A stretch of 23,161 nucleotides of DNA from Bordetella parapertussis (GTDB lineage: Bacteria; Pseudomonadota; Gammaproteobacteria; Burkholderiales; CAIKXV01): NCBI GenBank assembly GCA_945877995.1, contig CAMDXD010000011.1:1-23161 (forward strand). Direction: 5' to 3'. Made by a program: the position numbers and the translations under genes. The notes beneath the pieces were generated by a model. The model was not told where the DNA came from. It worked only from the letters and a program-made list of their open reading frames with translations, and made no database searches. Below, piece after piece: positions 13,955-22,466 of this stretch; within the stretch, counting starts at the first letter, position 1; each line of letters opens with the position of its first letter.

Positions 13955-14818
13955 ATGCCCAGTTACCCGGCTTCATCTTCGTTACCCACGCTGACCTACA
14001 GCGACGCGCTGACGCTCGCCTTGCGCGGCCATTCGCTGGACACGGTGGACGCGCGGCTGCTGCTGCAGCACGTGACCGGGGCGACCTTCGCGCAGATCGT
14101 GTCCTATCCCGGCCGCCAGCTGGGCGCCGTCGACCGGATGCGCTTCGAATCGCTGATCGAGCGGCGCGCTGCCGGCGAACCGATCGCCTACCTGCTGGGC
14201 GAGCGCGAGTTCTACAGCCGCGAGTTCGCCGTCACGCCTGCGGTGCTGATCCCGCGGCCCGAGACCGAAGGCCTGGTCGACGCGGCGTTGTCACGCCTGC
14301 CGGTACAAGGCCGGCCCGAAGTGGTCGACCTCGGCACTGGCAGCGGCTGCGTCGGCATCACGCTGGCGCTCGAGCATCCCCAGGCATACGTGCTGGCGAT
14401 CGATGCATCGGCAGACGCGATCGGCGTCGCCCGGCTCAACGCCGCCGCACTGGGGTGCGCCAACATCGATTTCGTGATCGGCAACTGGCTGCAGGGTATC
14501 GACGGCAAGCGGCTGGCGATGATCGTCGGCAACCCGCCCTACATCGCCGCGGCCGATGCCCACCTCGACCAGGGCGACCTGCGTTTCGAACCGCGCTCGG
14601 CACTGACGCCAGGCGACGACGCGCTGGCGGCCGTGCGCGAGATCATCGCGCAGGCGCCGGCCGCCCTCGCCGACGGCGGCTGGCTGATCCTCGAGCACGG
14701 CCATGACCAGGGGCCAGCCGTACGCGAGCTGCTGGCCGCGCATGGCTTCACCGAGGTGTTCAGCGATCGTGACCTGGCCGGCCATGAGCGTGTCACCGGC
14801 GGGCAAATGCACCACTGA
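13955..14818 (+). CDS. prmC: Release factor glutamine N5-methyltransferase
   Basis: A 287-residue SAM-dependent methyltransferase that methylates the glutamine of the GGQ motif of release factors, including the product of the gene just upstream. An N-terminal helical domain is followed by the catalytic domain with motif I VVDLGTGSGCVGI near residues 123-135, and by the signature NPPY at 193-196, which holds the target glutamine. FEPRSALTPGDDAL follows. ATG at 13955 starts 2 bp after the prfA stop. The last codons and the stop lie in an 11-bp tandem duplication. Confidence 0.97.
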   Translation: MPSYPASSSLPTLTYSDALTLALRGHSLDTVDARLLLQHVTGATFAQIVSYPGRQLGAVDRMRFESLIERRAAGEPIAYLLGEREFYSREFAVTPAVLIPRPETEGLVDAALSRLPVQGRPEVVDLGTGSGCVGITLALEHPQAYVLAIDASADAIGVARLNAAALGCANIDFVIGNWLQGIDGKRLAMIVGNPPYIAAADAHLDQGDLRFEPRSALTPGDDALAAVREIIAQAPAALADGGWLILEHGHDQGPAVRELLAAHGFTEVFSDRDLAGHERVTGGQMHH

Positions 14819-14829
14819 TGCACCACTGA
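14808..14829. repeat. 11-bp tandem duplication across the prmC stop
   Basis: TGCACCACTGA occurs twice without a gap, at 14808-14818 and 14819-14829. The first copy includes the prmC stop TGA; the second lies in the 20-bp gap before the argH stop. It looks like a recent slippage event. Confidence 0.8.
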
Positions 14830-14838
14830 TCCAGCAGG

Positions 14839-16302
14839 TCAGATACGGCTGCGTGCAGCCTCGATCGCCGCGCGCACCGCGGAGGGCGCGGTGCCGCCGG
14901 CATGGCTGCGGCTCGCCATCGAGCCTTCGACGGTGAGCACGGCGTAGACGTCTTCGCCGATGGCTGGCGAGAACGACTGCAGGTCGGCCAGCGGCAGGTC
15001 GGGCAGGTCGCAGCCAGCCTGCTCCGCATGGCGCACCGCGCGCGCGACCGCCTCGTGCGCATCGCGGAACGGCACGCCCTTGCGCACCAGGTAGTCGGCG
15101 AGATCGGTGGCGGTGGCGAACCCCTGCTTCAGTGCCTCGCGCATTGCATCGGGCTTGACCCGGATGCCACCGACCATGTCGGCATAGATGGTCAGCGTCA
15201 TCAGCAGCGTGTCGACGGTGTCGAACAGCGGCTCCTTGTCTTCCTGGTTGTCCTTGTTGTAGGCGAGCGGCTGGCCCTTCATCAGGGTGAGCAGCGCGAC
15301 CAGGTGGCCGTTGACCCGGCCGACCTTGCCGCGCACCAGCTCCGGCACATCGGGGTTCTTCTTCTGCGGCATGATCGACGAGCCGGTGCAGAAGCGATCC
15401 GCGAGGTCGATGAACGAGAAGCGCGGGCTCATCCAGAGGATCAGTTCCTCGGAGAATCGCGACAGGTGGGTCATCGTAAGGGCAGCGGCAGCGCAGAACT
15501 CGATCGCGAAGTCGCGATCGGATACGGCGTCGAGCGAGTTCGCGCAGATCGAATCGAAGCCGAGCTCGCGCGCGACCCGCTCACGATCGATCGGGAAGCT
15601 GGTGCCGGCCAGCGCCGCAGCGCCGAGCGGCAGGCGGTTTACCCGCCTGCGGCAGTCGGCGAAGCGCTCGCGGTCGCGCACTAGCATCTCGAAGTACGCC
15701 ATCAGGTGGTGAGCGAAAGAGACCGGCTGCGCAACCTGCAGATGCGTGAAGCCGGGCATCGCAGTCTCGACATGCTGTGCAGCAAGCCCGAGCAGGGCGG
15801 ACTGCATCGCACGCAGTGCACCGTCGATCGCATCGATCGACGCGCGCAGCCACAGCCGGACATCGGTGGCCACCTGGTCGTTGCGCGAACGGCCGGTATG
15901 CAGCCGCTTGCCAGCATCGCCGACCAGTTCGGTCAGCCGGCGCTCGATGTTGAGATGCACGTCCTCGAGATCGAGGCGCCATGTGAACCGGCCCGACCGT
16001 ACCTCGTCGAGGATCTGCGCCATCCCGCGCTCGATGTCGGCGAGGTCCTGCGCCGCCAGGATGCCGCAGCCGGCAAGCATCCGTGCATGCGCGAGCGAGC
16101 CCTGGATGTCGTACTCGGCGAGCCGCTTGTCGAAGTCGACCGAGGCGGTGTAGCGCTTGACCAGTTCCGATACCGGCTCGTCGAACCGACCGGACCAGCT
16201 GCTGCCACCGCTGATGCCGCCGATCGCGCCGCCCGCGGGGGCAGGGGCCTCCGGGTTGGCGGGCGGGACGGCGCCGGGTGTATCTGGAATCTCGGGTTGC
16301 AT
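14839..16302 (-). CDS. argH: Argininosuccinate lyase
   Basis: A 487-residue enzyme that splits argininosuccinate into arginine and fumarate, the last step of arginine synthesis. Family signatures are WSGRFDEPVSELVKRYTASV near residues 36-55, LHTGRSRNDQVATDVRLW near 133-150, TAMPGFTHLQVAQPVSFAHH near 180-199 and the fumarase-superfamily loop GSSIMPQKKNPD near 307-318. The protein is about 25 residues longer than usual because of a Pro/Gly/Ala-rich N terminus ahead of SSWSGRF; no better start is visible downstream. ATG at 16302 is only 30 bp from the start of the divergent kinase gene, with no ribosome site seen; TATTGT (16328-16323) may be its -10. Confidence 0.96.
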   Translation of the reverse strand: MQPEIPDTPGAVPPANPEAPAPAGGAIGGISGGSSWSGRFDEPVSELVKRYTASVDFDKRLAEYDIQGSLAHARMLAGCGILAAQDLADIERGMAQILDEVRSGRFTWRLDLEDVHLNIERRLTELVGDAGKRLHTGRSRNDQVATDVRLWLRASIDAIDGALRAMQSALLGLAAQHVETAMPGFTHLQVAQPVSFAHHLMAYFEMLVRDRERFADCRRRVNRLPLGAAALAGTSFPIDRERVARELGFDSICANSLDAVSDRDFAIEFCAAAALTMTHLSRFSEELILWMSPRFSFIDLADRFCTGSSIMPQKKNPDVPELVRGKVGRVNGHLVALLTLMKGQPLAYNKDNQEDKEPLFDTVDTLLMTLTIYADMVGGIRVKPDAMREALKQGFATATDLADYLVRKGVPFRDAHEAVARAVRHAEQAGCDLPDLPLADLQSFSPAIGEDVYAVLTVEGSMASRSHAGGTAPSAVRAAIEAARSRI

Positions 16303-16332
16303 CGGGCGCAGTCTGGCGTCGACAATAGAAGG

Positions 16333-17460
16333 ATGAACGGCGGCCCGAGTATAGGCGAAAACTCCGCCCCCCCTGCCCGGACGGAGGCAGCGCGCAATGC
16401 TGCGGACGCCGTGCGCAGCGCGGCGCCCCTGCCCGACTTCCGCAACCTCGGCGTACTGCTGCGCATCCTGCTCGGTGTCAATGCGGCCTCCCTCGTGGCC
16501 GCGCTGCTCAAGACGCAGGCCCTGTCTGCGATGGGCGAGACGCTGATCGAGGTCTCCGCGCTGGTGCAGCCGGTGATGTTCCTCACGCTGCTGATCCTCG
16601 CCGCCGCGCAACCCCTGCTCGACCGTGTCCGCTACGAGTGGGGCGTGGCGGCGGTACTGCTGACCGCGATGGGCGTGACCGCGGCATTCAGCCTGCTGGA
16701 CGCAGGGGTACCGGGCACCGTGGGCGACACGCTGCCGCGCCACCTGTTCTGCACGATCATCACCGTCTGCACGCTGCTCGCGTGGTTCGAACTGCGCAAC
16801 CGCGCGCTGTCGCCGGCACTGGTCGAGGCGCGGCTGCAGGCGTTGCAGGCGCGCATCCAGCCGCACTTCCTGTTCAACAGCCTGAACGCGGTGCTGTCGC
16901 TGATCCGCGCCGACCCCCGGCGGGCGGAGCACGTGCTGGAAGACCTCGCGGACCTGTTCAGGGCATTGATGGCCGACAGCCGTGCGCTGTCGACCTTCGC
17001 CAGCGAAGTGGAGCTCGCGCGGCAGTACCTGGCGATCGAGTCGGTGCGCCTCGGCGACCGGCTGCGTGTCGAGTGGGACATCGAGCAGATGCCGGGCGAG
17101 GCTCGCCTGCCGACGCTGATCCTCCAGCCGCTGCTCGAGAATGCGGTCTACCACGGCATCGAACCGTCGATGGCCACCGGTACCGTGGTGATCCGGATCT
17201 TCCGCACCGGAAACGAAGTCCACACGCTGCTGTCCAATCCGGTGCCGGCAGGGGGCGAGCGCAGGCAGGGCAACCGCATCGCAGTCGACAACATCCGGGA
17301 ACGCCTGCAGCTGTTCTTCGACGCCGAGGCGCGCATGCGCATACGGGAGCATGAAGGCCGCTACGAGGTGAGCATCCGCGTGCCCTATACCGACACCGAC
17401 CGCCGGGCCTTGCCCGGCGCAGGTACTCCGCCACCCTCACGCCAATCCGGGGATCGATGA
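16333..17460 (+). CDS. LytS/FimS(AlgZ)-type sensor histidine kinase
   Basis: A 375-residue membrane-anchored kinase. About four membrane spans lie at residues 40-62, 75-95, 103-123 and 137-155, with no separate sensor domain. The His_kinase domain follows, with phosphoacceptor His178 in ARIQPHFLFNSLNAVLSLIR, and the GHKL ATPase domain has its N box in LILQPLLENAVYHGIEP and a GNRIAVDNIRERL segment. This is the architecture of Pseudomonas FimS/AlgZ. Its TGA overlaps the start of the LytTR regulator gene (ATGA), so they form a pair. The argH-fimS-algR order matches Pseudomonas aeruginosa, where it controls alginate and twitching; the target here is unknown. ATG at 16333 directly follows AGAAGG, so the ribosome site is unusually close. 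Confidence 0.88.
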   Translation: MNGGPSIGENSAPPARTEAARNAADAVRSAAPLPDFRNLGVLLRILLGVNAASLVAALLKTQALSAMGETLIEVSALVQPVMFLTLLILAAAQPLLDRVRYEWGVAAVLLTAMGVTAAFSLLDAGVPGTVGDTLPRHLFCTIITVCTLLAWFELRNRALSPALVEARLQALQARIQPHFLFNSLNAVLSLIRADPRRAEHVLEDLADLFRALMADSRALSTFASEVELARQYLAIESVRLGDRLRVEWDIEQMPGEARLPTLILQPLLENAVYHGIEPSMATGTVVIRIFRTGNEVHTLLSNPVPAGGERRQGNRIAVDNIRERLQLFFDAEARMRIREHEGRYEVSIRVPYTDTDRRALPGAGTPPPSRQSGDR

Positions 17461-18227
17461 TGAGCATGCCTTCCGAACCGCTGCTTCGCGTGGTGATCGT
17501 CGACGACGAGGCCCCCGCGCGCAACCGCCTGCGCGACCTGCTGGTCGACTGCGCAGTGAAGGTGCCCCTCGAGGTGATCGGTGAAGCCGCCACCGGCCGC
17601 GAAGCCCTGGAGCTGCTGCAGGGCCAGGATGCCGACCTGGTACTGCTCGACATCCGGATGCCGGAGATGGGCGGCGTCGAACTCGCCGAGCACCTGCTCA
17701 AACTGCAGCACCCGCCAGCGGTGATCTTCATCACCGCGTACGAGGAATACGCGGTGAAGGCATTCGAACTCCATGCGATCGACTACCTGCTCAAGCCGAT
17801 CCGCGCCTCGCGGCTGGCCGAAGCGCTGCTCAAGGCACGTGCGATCGCACCCCTGCGCGCAGATCTCCTGCGCGGGCTGTCGGACGCACCGCGCCAGCAT
17901 CTGTCGGTGACCGAGGGCGGCAAGGTCTATCTGGTCCCGATCGCCGACATCGTGTATTTCAAGGCCGAACTGAAGTACGTGACGATCCGCACCGCGCGGC
18001 GCGAGTACCTGATCGAGGAGTCGCTGACGCGGCTGGAACAGGAGTACGCAAAGCGCTTCGTGCGCATCCATCGCAACTGCCTGGTCGCGCGCGATGCGAT
18101 CGTCGGCTTCGAGCGGCTGTCCGGTGCCGAGACGGATGCACACTGGGTGGTGCTGCTCAAGGGCCTGGCCGACAAGGTGGCCATCTCGCGCAGGCAGCAG
18201 CACATCGTGCGCGACCTCTCGCGCTAG
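17457..18227 (+). CDS. algR: LytTR-family response regulator, AlgR type
   Basis: A 256-residue response regulator. The receiver domain has the acidic pair in VVIVDDEAPARNRL, phosphoacceptor Asp65 in LVLLDIRMPEMGG, Thr in FITAYEEYAVKAF and Lys in DYLLKPIRASRL. The C-terminal LytTR DNA-binding domain runs from about residue 150 (HLSVTEGGKVYLVPIADIVYF) to the end, with AKRFVRIHRNCLV in the middle. ATG at 17457 overlaps the kinase stop by four bases; a second ATG at 17460 is also possible. In Pseudomonas the next gene is hemC, but here the locus ends at a terminator. The gene symbol is given by similarity of domain order and context. Confidence 0.9.
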   Translation: MMSMPSEPLLRVVIVDDEAPARNRLRDLLVDCAVKVPLEVIGEAATGREALELLQGQDADLVLLDIRMPEMGGVELAEHLLKLQHPPAVIFITAYEEYAVKAFELHAIDYLLKPIRASRLAEALLKARAIAPLRADLLRGLSDAPRQHLSVTEGGKVYLVPIADIVYFKAELKYVTIRTARREYLIEESLTRLEQEYAKRFVRIHRNCLVARDAIVGFERLSGAETDAHWVVLLKGLADKVAISRRQQHIVRDLSR

Positions 18228-18231
18228 CTGG

Positions 18232-18254
18232 GCGGGGGTGAAGCCCACCCCCGC
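18232..18254. terminator. Terminator hairpin between algR and the deacetylase gene
   Basis: GCGGGGGTG (18232-18240) pairs perfectly with CACCCCCGC (18246-18254) around AAGCC. It begins 4 bp after the algR TAG and ends 8 bp before the stop of the convergent deacetylase gene, so it can serve both strands. No T-run follows. Confidence 0.65.
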
Positions 18255-18262
18255 TACGCGCG

Positions 18263-19174
18263 TCACCCGGCCGAAAGCTGGACCGACCCGGGCAACGTAC
18301 GGTAGTAGCGCGCGATATCGCGCGGCAGCGGCCACCAGACCCCTTCGCTGTTGGCACGCATGTGTTCGAGCGCGCGGCGCAGGTGCACGATGCGGAAAGG
18401 CTGGCCGACGATGAAGGTATGCAGCGACATGCCGAACACCAGCGGCGCCTTGCGCGAGCGGCGCTTCATCTCGTCGAACTGGTCGATCAGCATGTCCGCG
18501 TACTGCTCGGCGGTATGGCGACGGCCGACGATCGCTGGCTGGTCGTTGAGCTCGATCGGATAGGGCATCGACAGCAGCCGCCCCTGGCGCCCTGCGCTGC
18601 CTCCTTTCATCCAGAACGGCTGCTCGTCGCAGGTGCCCCAGTCGAGCACGTATGAATAACCGTTATCGACCAGGTAATCGGGCGTCTGCAGGCTGGGTGT
18701 GAGGTAGGGCGAAAGCCAGCCCTCTGGCCGGACGCCGTCCGCGCGGGCCATCATGTCCGTAACCTCGCGCGTCATCCGCGCTTCCGCCTCGGGCGACATG
18801 TCGATCGGACGCTCGGTGCCGTTCGAGATGCCGTGGCCGATCATCTCGTCGCCGCGATCGCGGTAGCGGGCGACCAGTTCAGGGCTGTGCTCGTAGTTCT
18901 CCGAGTTCACGATGACGCCGACGTTGATGCCCAGCTCATCGAACAGTTCGGCCAGGCGCCAGCCGCCGACCCGGTTGCCGTACTCGCGCCACATCCAGCT
19001 GCGCTGGCTCCACGGCTTCGTCTCGCGGTCGAGATCGATCCCGCCACCGGCGCCGAACGGGAAGTGCTCGACGTTCACCGCGATGTAGACGGCCAGGCGC
19101 TTGCCATCCGGCCATTCATAGGCGGGGCGGGTGTCGATGCCTGAGTAGGGATAACGGTCGTGCGAAGGCAGCAT
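18263..19174 (-). CDS. Polysaccharide deacetylase-family protein, PuuE/allantoinase-like
   Basis: A 303-residue NodB-fold protein. Segments typical of the PuuE-like branch are PDGKRLAVYIAVNVEHFPFG near residues 22-41, GWRLAELFDELGINVGVIVNS near 69-89, GDEMIGHGISNGTER near 108-122, WLSPYLTPSLQTPDYLVDNGY and MSLHTFIVGQPFR near 251-263. The metal-binding Asp-Asp of classical NodB enzymes is not seen, in line with metal-independent PuuE members that open cyclic ureides. The real substrate is unknown. ATG at 19174 is 10 bp after the crtC stop, so it is the last gene of the crt operon, an unexpected place for it. Confidence 0.82.
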   Translation of the reverse strand: MLPSHDRYPYSGIDTRPAYEWPDGKRLAVYIAVNVEHFPFGAGGGIDLDRETKPWSQRSWMWREYGNRVGGWRLAELFDELGINVGVIVNSENYEHSPELVARYRDRGDEMIGHGISNGTERPIDMSPEAEARMTREVTDMMARADGVRPEGWLSPYLTPSLQTPDYLVDNGYSYVLDWGTCDEQPFWMKGGSAGRQGRLLSMPYPIELNDQPAIVGRRHTAEQYADMLIDQFDEMKRRSRKAPLVFGMSLHTFIVGQPFRIVHLRRALEHMRANSEGVWWPLPRDIARYYRTLPGSVQLSAG

Positions 19175-19184
19175 GGCGGCGGAG

Positions 19185-20252
19185 TCAGCCAGTGCGCGGC
19201 ATTCGCCACGGCAGCATCAGTTGCACGGCGGTCGAGGTCAGCCGAGGCACGTTGAGCGTCTCGTGCATCGACACCACCGTTTCGCCGAGCAGCCCGGAAG
19301 ACAGCACCGAGCGCACGTAGAACGGGGTGTCTTCGAGCGTCTGCGTGACGGTCGCCTGCGTACCCGGATCGGTGCGCATCGTGCGACCGATGCGCCAGGC
19401 CGTCCTGGGCAGGGGCTGCCGGGGCGGCGGCTCGAAGGATTCGACCTTTGCATCGCGGTCGAAGCGAAGCGCGAGTACCCGGTCTGCACCGACCTTCTGC
19501 CGCACGTCGTAGATCACCGCGGTGCGGCCGTCGCGCAGGCTGGCACGCGACCAGTCCCATTCACGGAACGGCCGATCGATCGGTTCGTCGCCCTCGTTGC
19601 TGTCGAGGTAGCCGTGCCCGGACCAGCTCATGCCGGGACGGTCGAAGCAGGCCTCGACGGTCGCGGCGGGAGCGATCGGTCCCCAGCGGTGGCGCCCGCC
19701 ATCGTCGAGCGCGGTGACGAACGGCGACAGCGCATGCGGATGCACCCTGACCCGCCCGCGCACCCGCTGCGGCAGCGGTACGCCGACCTCGTCGATGTCG
19801 ATGGTCAGGCAGTTGCCGTCCCACTCGAGCCGGCTCGGGCCGACCGTGAACGAGCCAGCCGTGCGCTGCACCGAGCGCCGGCGCCGCTCGGTCATCGTCC
19901 AGCGCCTGCCGGCATCGCCGTAGAGCGCCACGTTGATCGAGCAGTAGTGTTCCGGGTCGGCCGGACCCTTCGACAACGCACGCCGGTAGTACGGCGAGAA
20001 GACGCTGCCGACGAACGCGATGATGGTCAGGCCGTGGCGGCCGTCGTCACTGAGCGCGTCGACATACCACCAGAGATAACCACCCGTGCCGACCGGCTGG
20101 TCGAACCGAGGTGCCCCAGAAGCGTCGCGGCCGCCAGCTGCCCGGACATCGCCGCCATCGGTACCCCGGGCCCCGGATGCACGCTGCCCCCCGCAAGGTA
20201 GAGCCCCGGCAGGCGACTGGTCGACGCCGACCGCTTGAACAGGGCCATCCAT
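19185..20252 (-). CDS. crtC: Carotenoid 1,2-hydratase (hydroxyneurosporene synthase)
   Basis: CrtC adds water to the 1,2 double bond of neurosporene or lycopene in the spheroidene/spirilloxanthin pathway. Diagnostic stretches are GGYLWWYVDALSDDGRHG, IIAFVGSVFSPYYRRAL, HYCSINVALYGDAGRRWTMT and GHGYLDSNEGDEPIDRPFRE. The end is firm (TGA at 19185), but the start is not. The only in-frame ATG close to the conserved region is at 20252 (355 residues, GGGAGGG upstream), which overlaps crtD by 226 bp. The first conserved residues (PRFDQPVGTGGY) lie near 20110, still inside crtD, so a long overlap is real whatever the start. The gene runs with crtD and crtA. Confidence 0.88.
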   Translation of the reverse strand: MDGPVQAVGVDQSPAGALPCGGQRASGARGTDGGDVRAAGGRDASGAPRFDQPVGTGGYLWWYVDALSDDGRHGLTIIAFVGSVFSPYYRRALSKGPADPEHYCSINVALYGDAGRRWTMTERRRRSVQRTAGSFTVGPSRLEWDGNCLTIDIDEVGVPLPQRVRGRVRVHPHALSPFVTALDDGGRHRWGPIAPAATVEACFDRPGMSWSGHGYLDSNEGDEPIDRPFREWDWSRASLRDGRTAVIYDVRQKVGADRVLALRFDRDAKVESFEPPPRQPLPRTAWRIGRTMRTDPGTQATVTQTLEDTPFYVRSVLSSGLLGETVVSMHETLNVPRLTSTAVQLMLPWRMPRTG

Positions 20253-21664
20253 CCCTGCGTCGCCCTCCCATAGAGCGAGCCCCCGGTCGCCGGGAACAGC
20301 CGCTCGAAATCGTGCGGCGTCGTGCGGACCGTACTCGCCGGGTCGATCTCCAGCTCCAGGCCACAATGGGAAAGCAGCGCCTGCATCCGGTGTTCGCATG
20401 CATCGATCTCCGAGGGTTCGAGGGGGCGGGTATCGCCAGTGGCCGGCGCATTCACCAGGCACAGCAGGCGCTCGCGGCTGCCGGGCGCCAGTACCGGGGC
20501 CGTGCCTGCCACCACGCCGGACGCGCGGTCCTGCGCGCAGATGTAGACGGTCGGCTTCGACGGCAGTCGGGCGGCGCCGAAGATGTCGCTGAACTCCGAT
20601 GCGTAGTCGTCATCGAAGAACACGTTATGGTTGTCGAGCGGGAAGCCGGCCGTGCGCGCATGCATCGACCAGGTCACCGCCGACAGCGAGCGCGCAGCAT
20701 GCGGCACGCGATCGACCGAGCCCGCCACCGCCTCGCCGAGGCAGCCGTTGGCCAACGCATGCGCGTCGCCGTTGAACACGACGCTGTCCGCGTCGATCCG
20801 TTCATCACCGCCCAGCACCACGCCGCAGGCCCGGCCACCGCGCACGAGTATCTCGTCGACCGCCGTGCCGTATCGGAACGTGGCACCACGCTCGGCCGCC
20901 AGCGTGGCGATCGCGCGGGCCAACCCGTGCATGCCGCCATCGACTGACCAGACGCCGTCCATCTCGACCTGCGCGACCAGCAGCAGGGTGGCCGGTGCGC
21001 TCCAGGGCGAGCTGCCGCAGTAGGTGGCATAGCGGCCGAACAGCTGGCGCAGCCGCGGATCGGCGAACTGGCGCGCGAGGTTGGAAGCCAGCGAGGTAAA
21101 CGGACCGAGCTTTACCAGTTCCTTCATGCCGCGCATGCCGAGCGAGGTACCCATGCCGACCAGGCTCGGTCGCGACGAGCGGATGTACGGCCCTTCCAGC
21201 GCGTCGTAGACGTCGCGGGCCTGGCCGCAGAAGGCGCGGAACCGCTTCGCTTCGGCGGCGCCGGCGAAGTCGCCGATCGCATCGACCGACCGTTCATGGT
21301 CGGCGAACAGGTCGAGGCGGCTGCCGTCGCGCCAGGCGTGGCGTGCGAGCACCGGCAGCGGCGAGAGCTTCAACCGCTCCTCGAGCGAGGCACCAGCACC
21401 GGCGAAGATCTGCTCGAATACCCAGCGCATCGTGAACACGGTGGGTCCGGAATCGATCGATGCACCGCCGGCTTCGACGCGGCGCATCTTGCCGCCGGGA
21501 GTCGCCGCACGCTCGACGACGGTCACCTGCACGCCGGCACAGGCGAGCTGCAACGCGGTGACCAGGCCCCCGATGCCGGCACCGACGACTACCGTGCGAT
21601 GGTCCTTCAGGGCGCGGCCATGTCCGACACCACCTGGGCCGGACGGCAGTGAGCCATCAGGCAT
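20027..21664 (-). CDS. crtD: Hydroxy-/methoxyneurosporene desaturase
   Basis: A 545-residue FAD-dependent phytoene-desaturase-family enzyme. The dinucleotide-binding motif VVVGAGIGGLVTALQLA is near residues 25-41, followed by VVERAATPGGKMRRVEAGG and DSGPTVFTMRWVFE. The C-terminal signature is LYLAGGSVHPGPGVPMAAM. CrtD introduces the 3,4 double bond into hydroxylated neurosporene or lycopene after CrtC. The assignment as CrtD rather than CrtI rests on the HPGPGVPMA ending and the crtA/crtC neighbours. ATG at 21664 overlaps the end of crtA by 8 bp. The protein is slightly longer than usual at both ends; the C-terminal 25 residues (STSRSARVVISGG onward) are encoded within the crtC overlap and look non-homologous. 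Confidence 0.92.
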   Translation of the reverse strand: MPDGSLPSGPGGVGHGRALKDHRTVVVGAGIGGLVTALQLACAGVQVTVVERAATPGGKMRRVEAGGASIDSGPTVFTMRWVFEQIFAGAGASLEERLKLSPLPVLARHAWRDGSRLDLFADHERSVDAIGDFAGAAEAKRFRAFCGQARDVYDALEGPYIRSSRPSLVGMGTSLGMRGMKELVKLGPFTSLASNLARQFADPRLRQLFGRYATYCGSSPWSAPATLLLVAQVEMDGVWSVDGGMHGLARAIATLAAERGATFRYGTAVDEILVRGGRACGVVLGGDERIDADSVVFNGDAHALANGCLGEAVAGSVDRVPHAARSLSAVTWSMHARTAGFPLDNHNVFFDDDYASEFSDIFGAARLPSKPTVYICAQDRASGVVAGTAPVLAPGSRERLLCLVNAPATGDTRPLEPSEIDACEHRMQALLSHCGLELEIDPASTVRTTPHDFERLFPATGGSLYGRATQGWMALFKRSASTSRLPGLYLAGGSVHPGPGVPMAAMSGQLAAATLLGHLGSTSRSARVVISGGMSTRSVTTAATA

Positions 21665-22466
21665 AGGTACGTCCATTCCAGGTACCGCGCAGGTCTTCGG
21701 GCACGAATCGCACGAACATCGACTCGGAGAAGTAGCCGCCTTCGCGCGAGGCCCGGATCGCGTCCATGTGCGCACCGGTGCGCGCATAGCCATCCATCGA
21801 CGCGATGCTGTCCCAGACGGTGAAGGTCGCCTGGCGCAGCAGCGGTGCCTCGCCCAGCCCGACCGCAAGCAGGCAGCCCTGGGCATCGGCGAGCGAGCGT
21901 TCCGCCGGGGGCGCCTTGCGCCAGAACTCGCGCGCATGACGCGGGCGGATCGACGCGCGCGTGAGGCCGGCGATCGGTCCGTCCTGCGGTGGCGATGCCA
22001 CGGGCTCGAAGCGGATACCGTCCCAGCTGCCACGGCACGAGAACGGACGCAGCCGCACTTCGAGGTATTCGCGCGCATGGTCCCGGTAGGCCTGCACCAG
22101 CGCGGACCGTTCGAGGAAGTCGCGTGCCGCTGCGGGACCGTCGAACAGGCAGAGCAGCCCCTGTCGCGAGGCGCTCGGCTTAAGTCCGAAGCCGCCTTCG
22201 AAGCCGCTGCCCAGAACCTTGGCGAAGCGCACGCCAGGCTGGCCGCGCGCTGCGCTGCGTCCGAACACGAAGCGGCCGTATCCCCAGAGCCGGGACGAAG
22301 GCCGGATATCCGCCAGCACCACCACCACCTCGGGCTCGGCAGTCTGCGTGCGATCGACGCACTCGCCGGTGAGGACCTGCGAATCCCCAGCGACGGCATT
22401 GGCTCCCCGCACCGCTGGACCGGCCGCCGCCGAGGGCAGCGACCGGTGCAGCGAGCCCGGGTTCAC
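21657..22466 (-). CDS. crtA: Spheroidene monooxygenase
   Basis: A 269-residue CrtA-type enzyme that converts spheroidene to the 2-keto carotenoid spheroidenone when oxygen is present. Family stretches are LWGYGRFVFGRSAARG, GVRFAKVLGSGFEGGFGLKPS, SRQGLLCLF, ASIRPRHAREFWRKAP and FTVWDSIASMDGYART followed by GGYFSESMFVRF. The GTG start at 22466 overlaps the pufC stop by four bases (GTGA), so translation is coupled to pufC; no clear ribosome site is seen. The first 40 residues (Pro/Ala/Gly-rich) are less conserved, so a later start is possible. It implies a spheroidene-type carotenoid end product. Confidence 0.9.
   Translation of the reverse strand: MNPGSLHRSLPSAAAGPAVRGANAVAGDSQVLTGECVDRTQTAEPEVVVVLADIRPSSRLWGYGRFVFGRSAARGQPGVRFAKVLGSGFEGGFGLKPSASRQGLLCLFDGPAAARDFLERSALVQAYRDHAREYLEVRLRPFSCRGSWDGIRFEPVASPPQDGPIAGLTRASIRPRHAREFWRKAPPAERSLADAQGCLLAVGLGEAPLLRQATFTVWDSIASMDGYARTGAHMDAIRASREGGYFSESMFVRFVPEDLRGTWNGRTYA

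Noticed and set aside
15706..16332. Upstream extension of the kinase frame through argH
   Set aside because: It is antisense to conserved argH sequence; the kinase starts at ATG 16333.
16303..17352. Upstream extension of the argH frame through the kinase gene
   Set aside because: The translation is low-complexity and antisense to the kinase, which has clear motifs; ArgH homology starts just after 16302.
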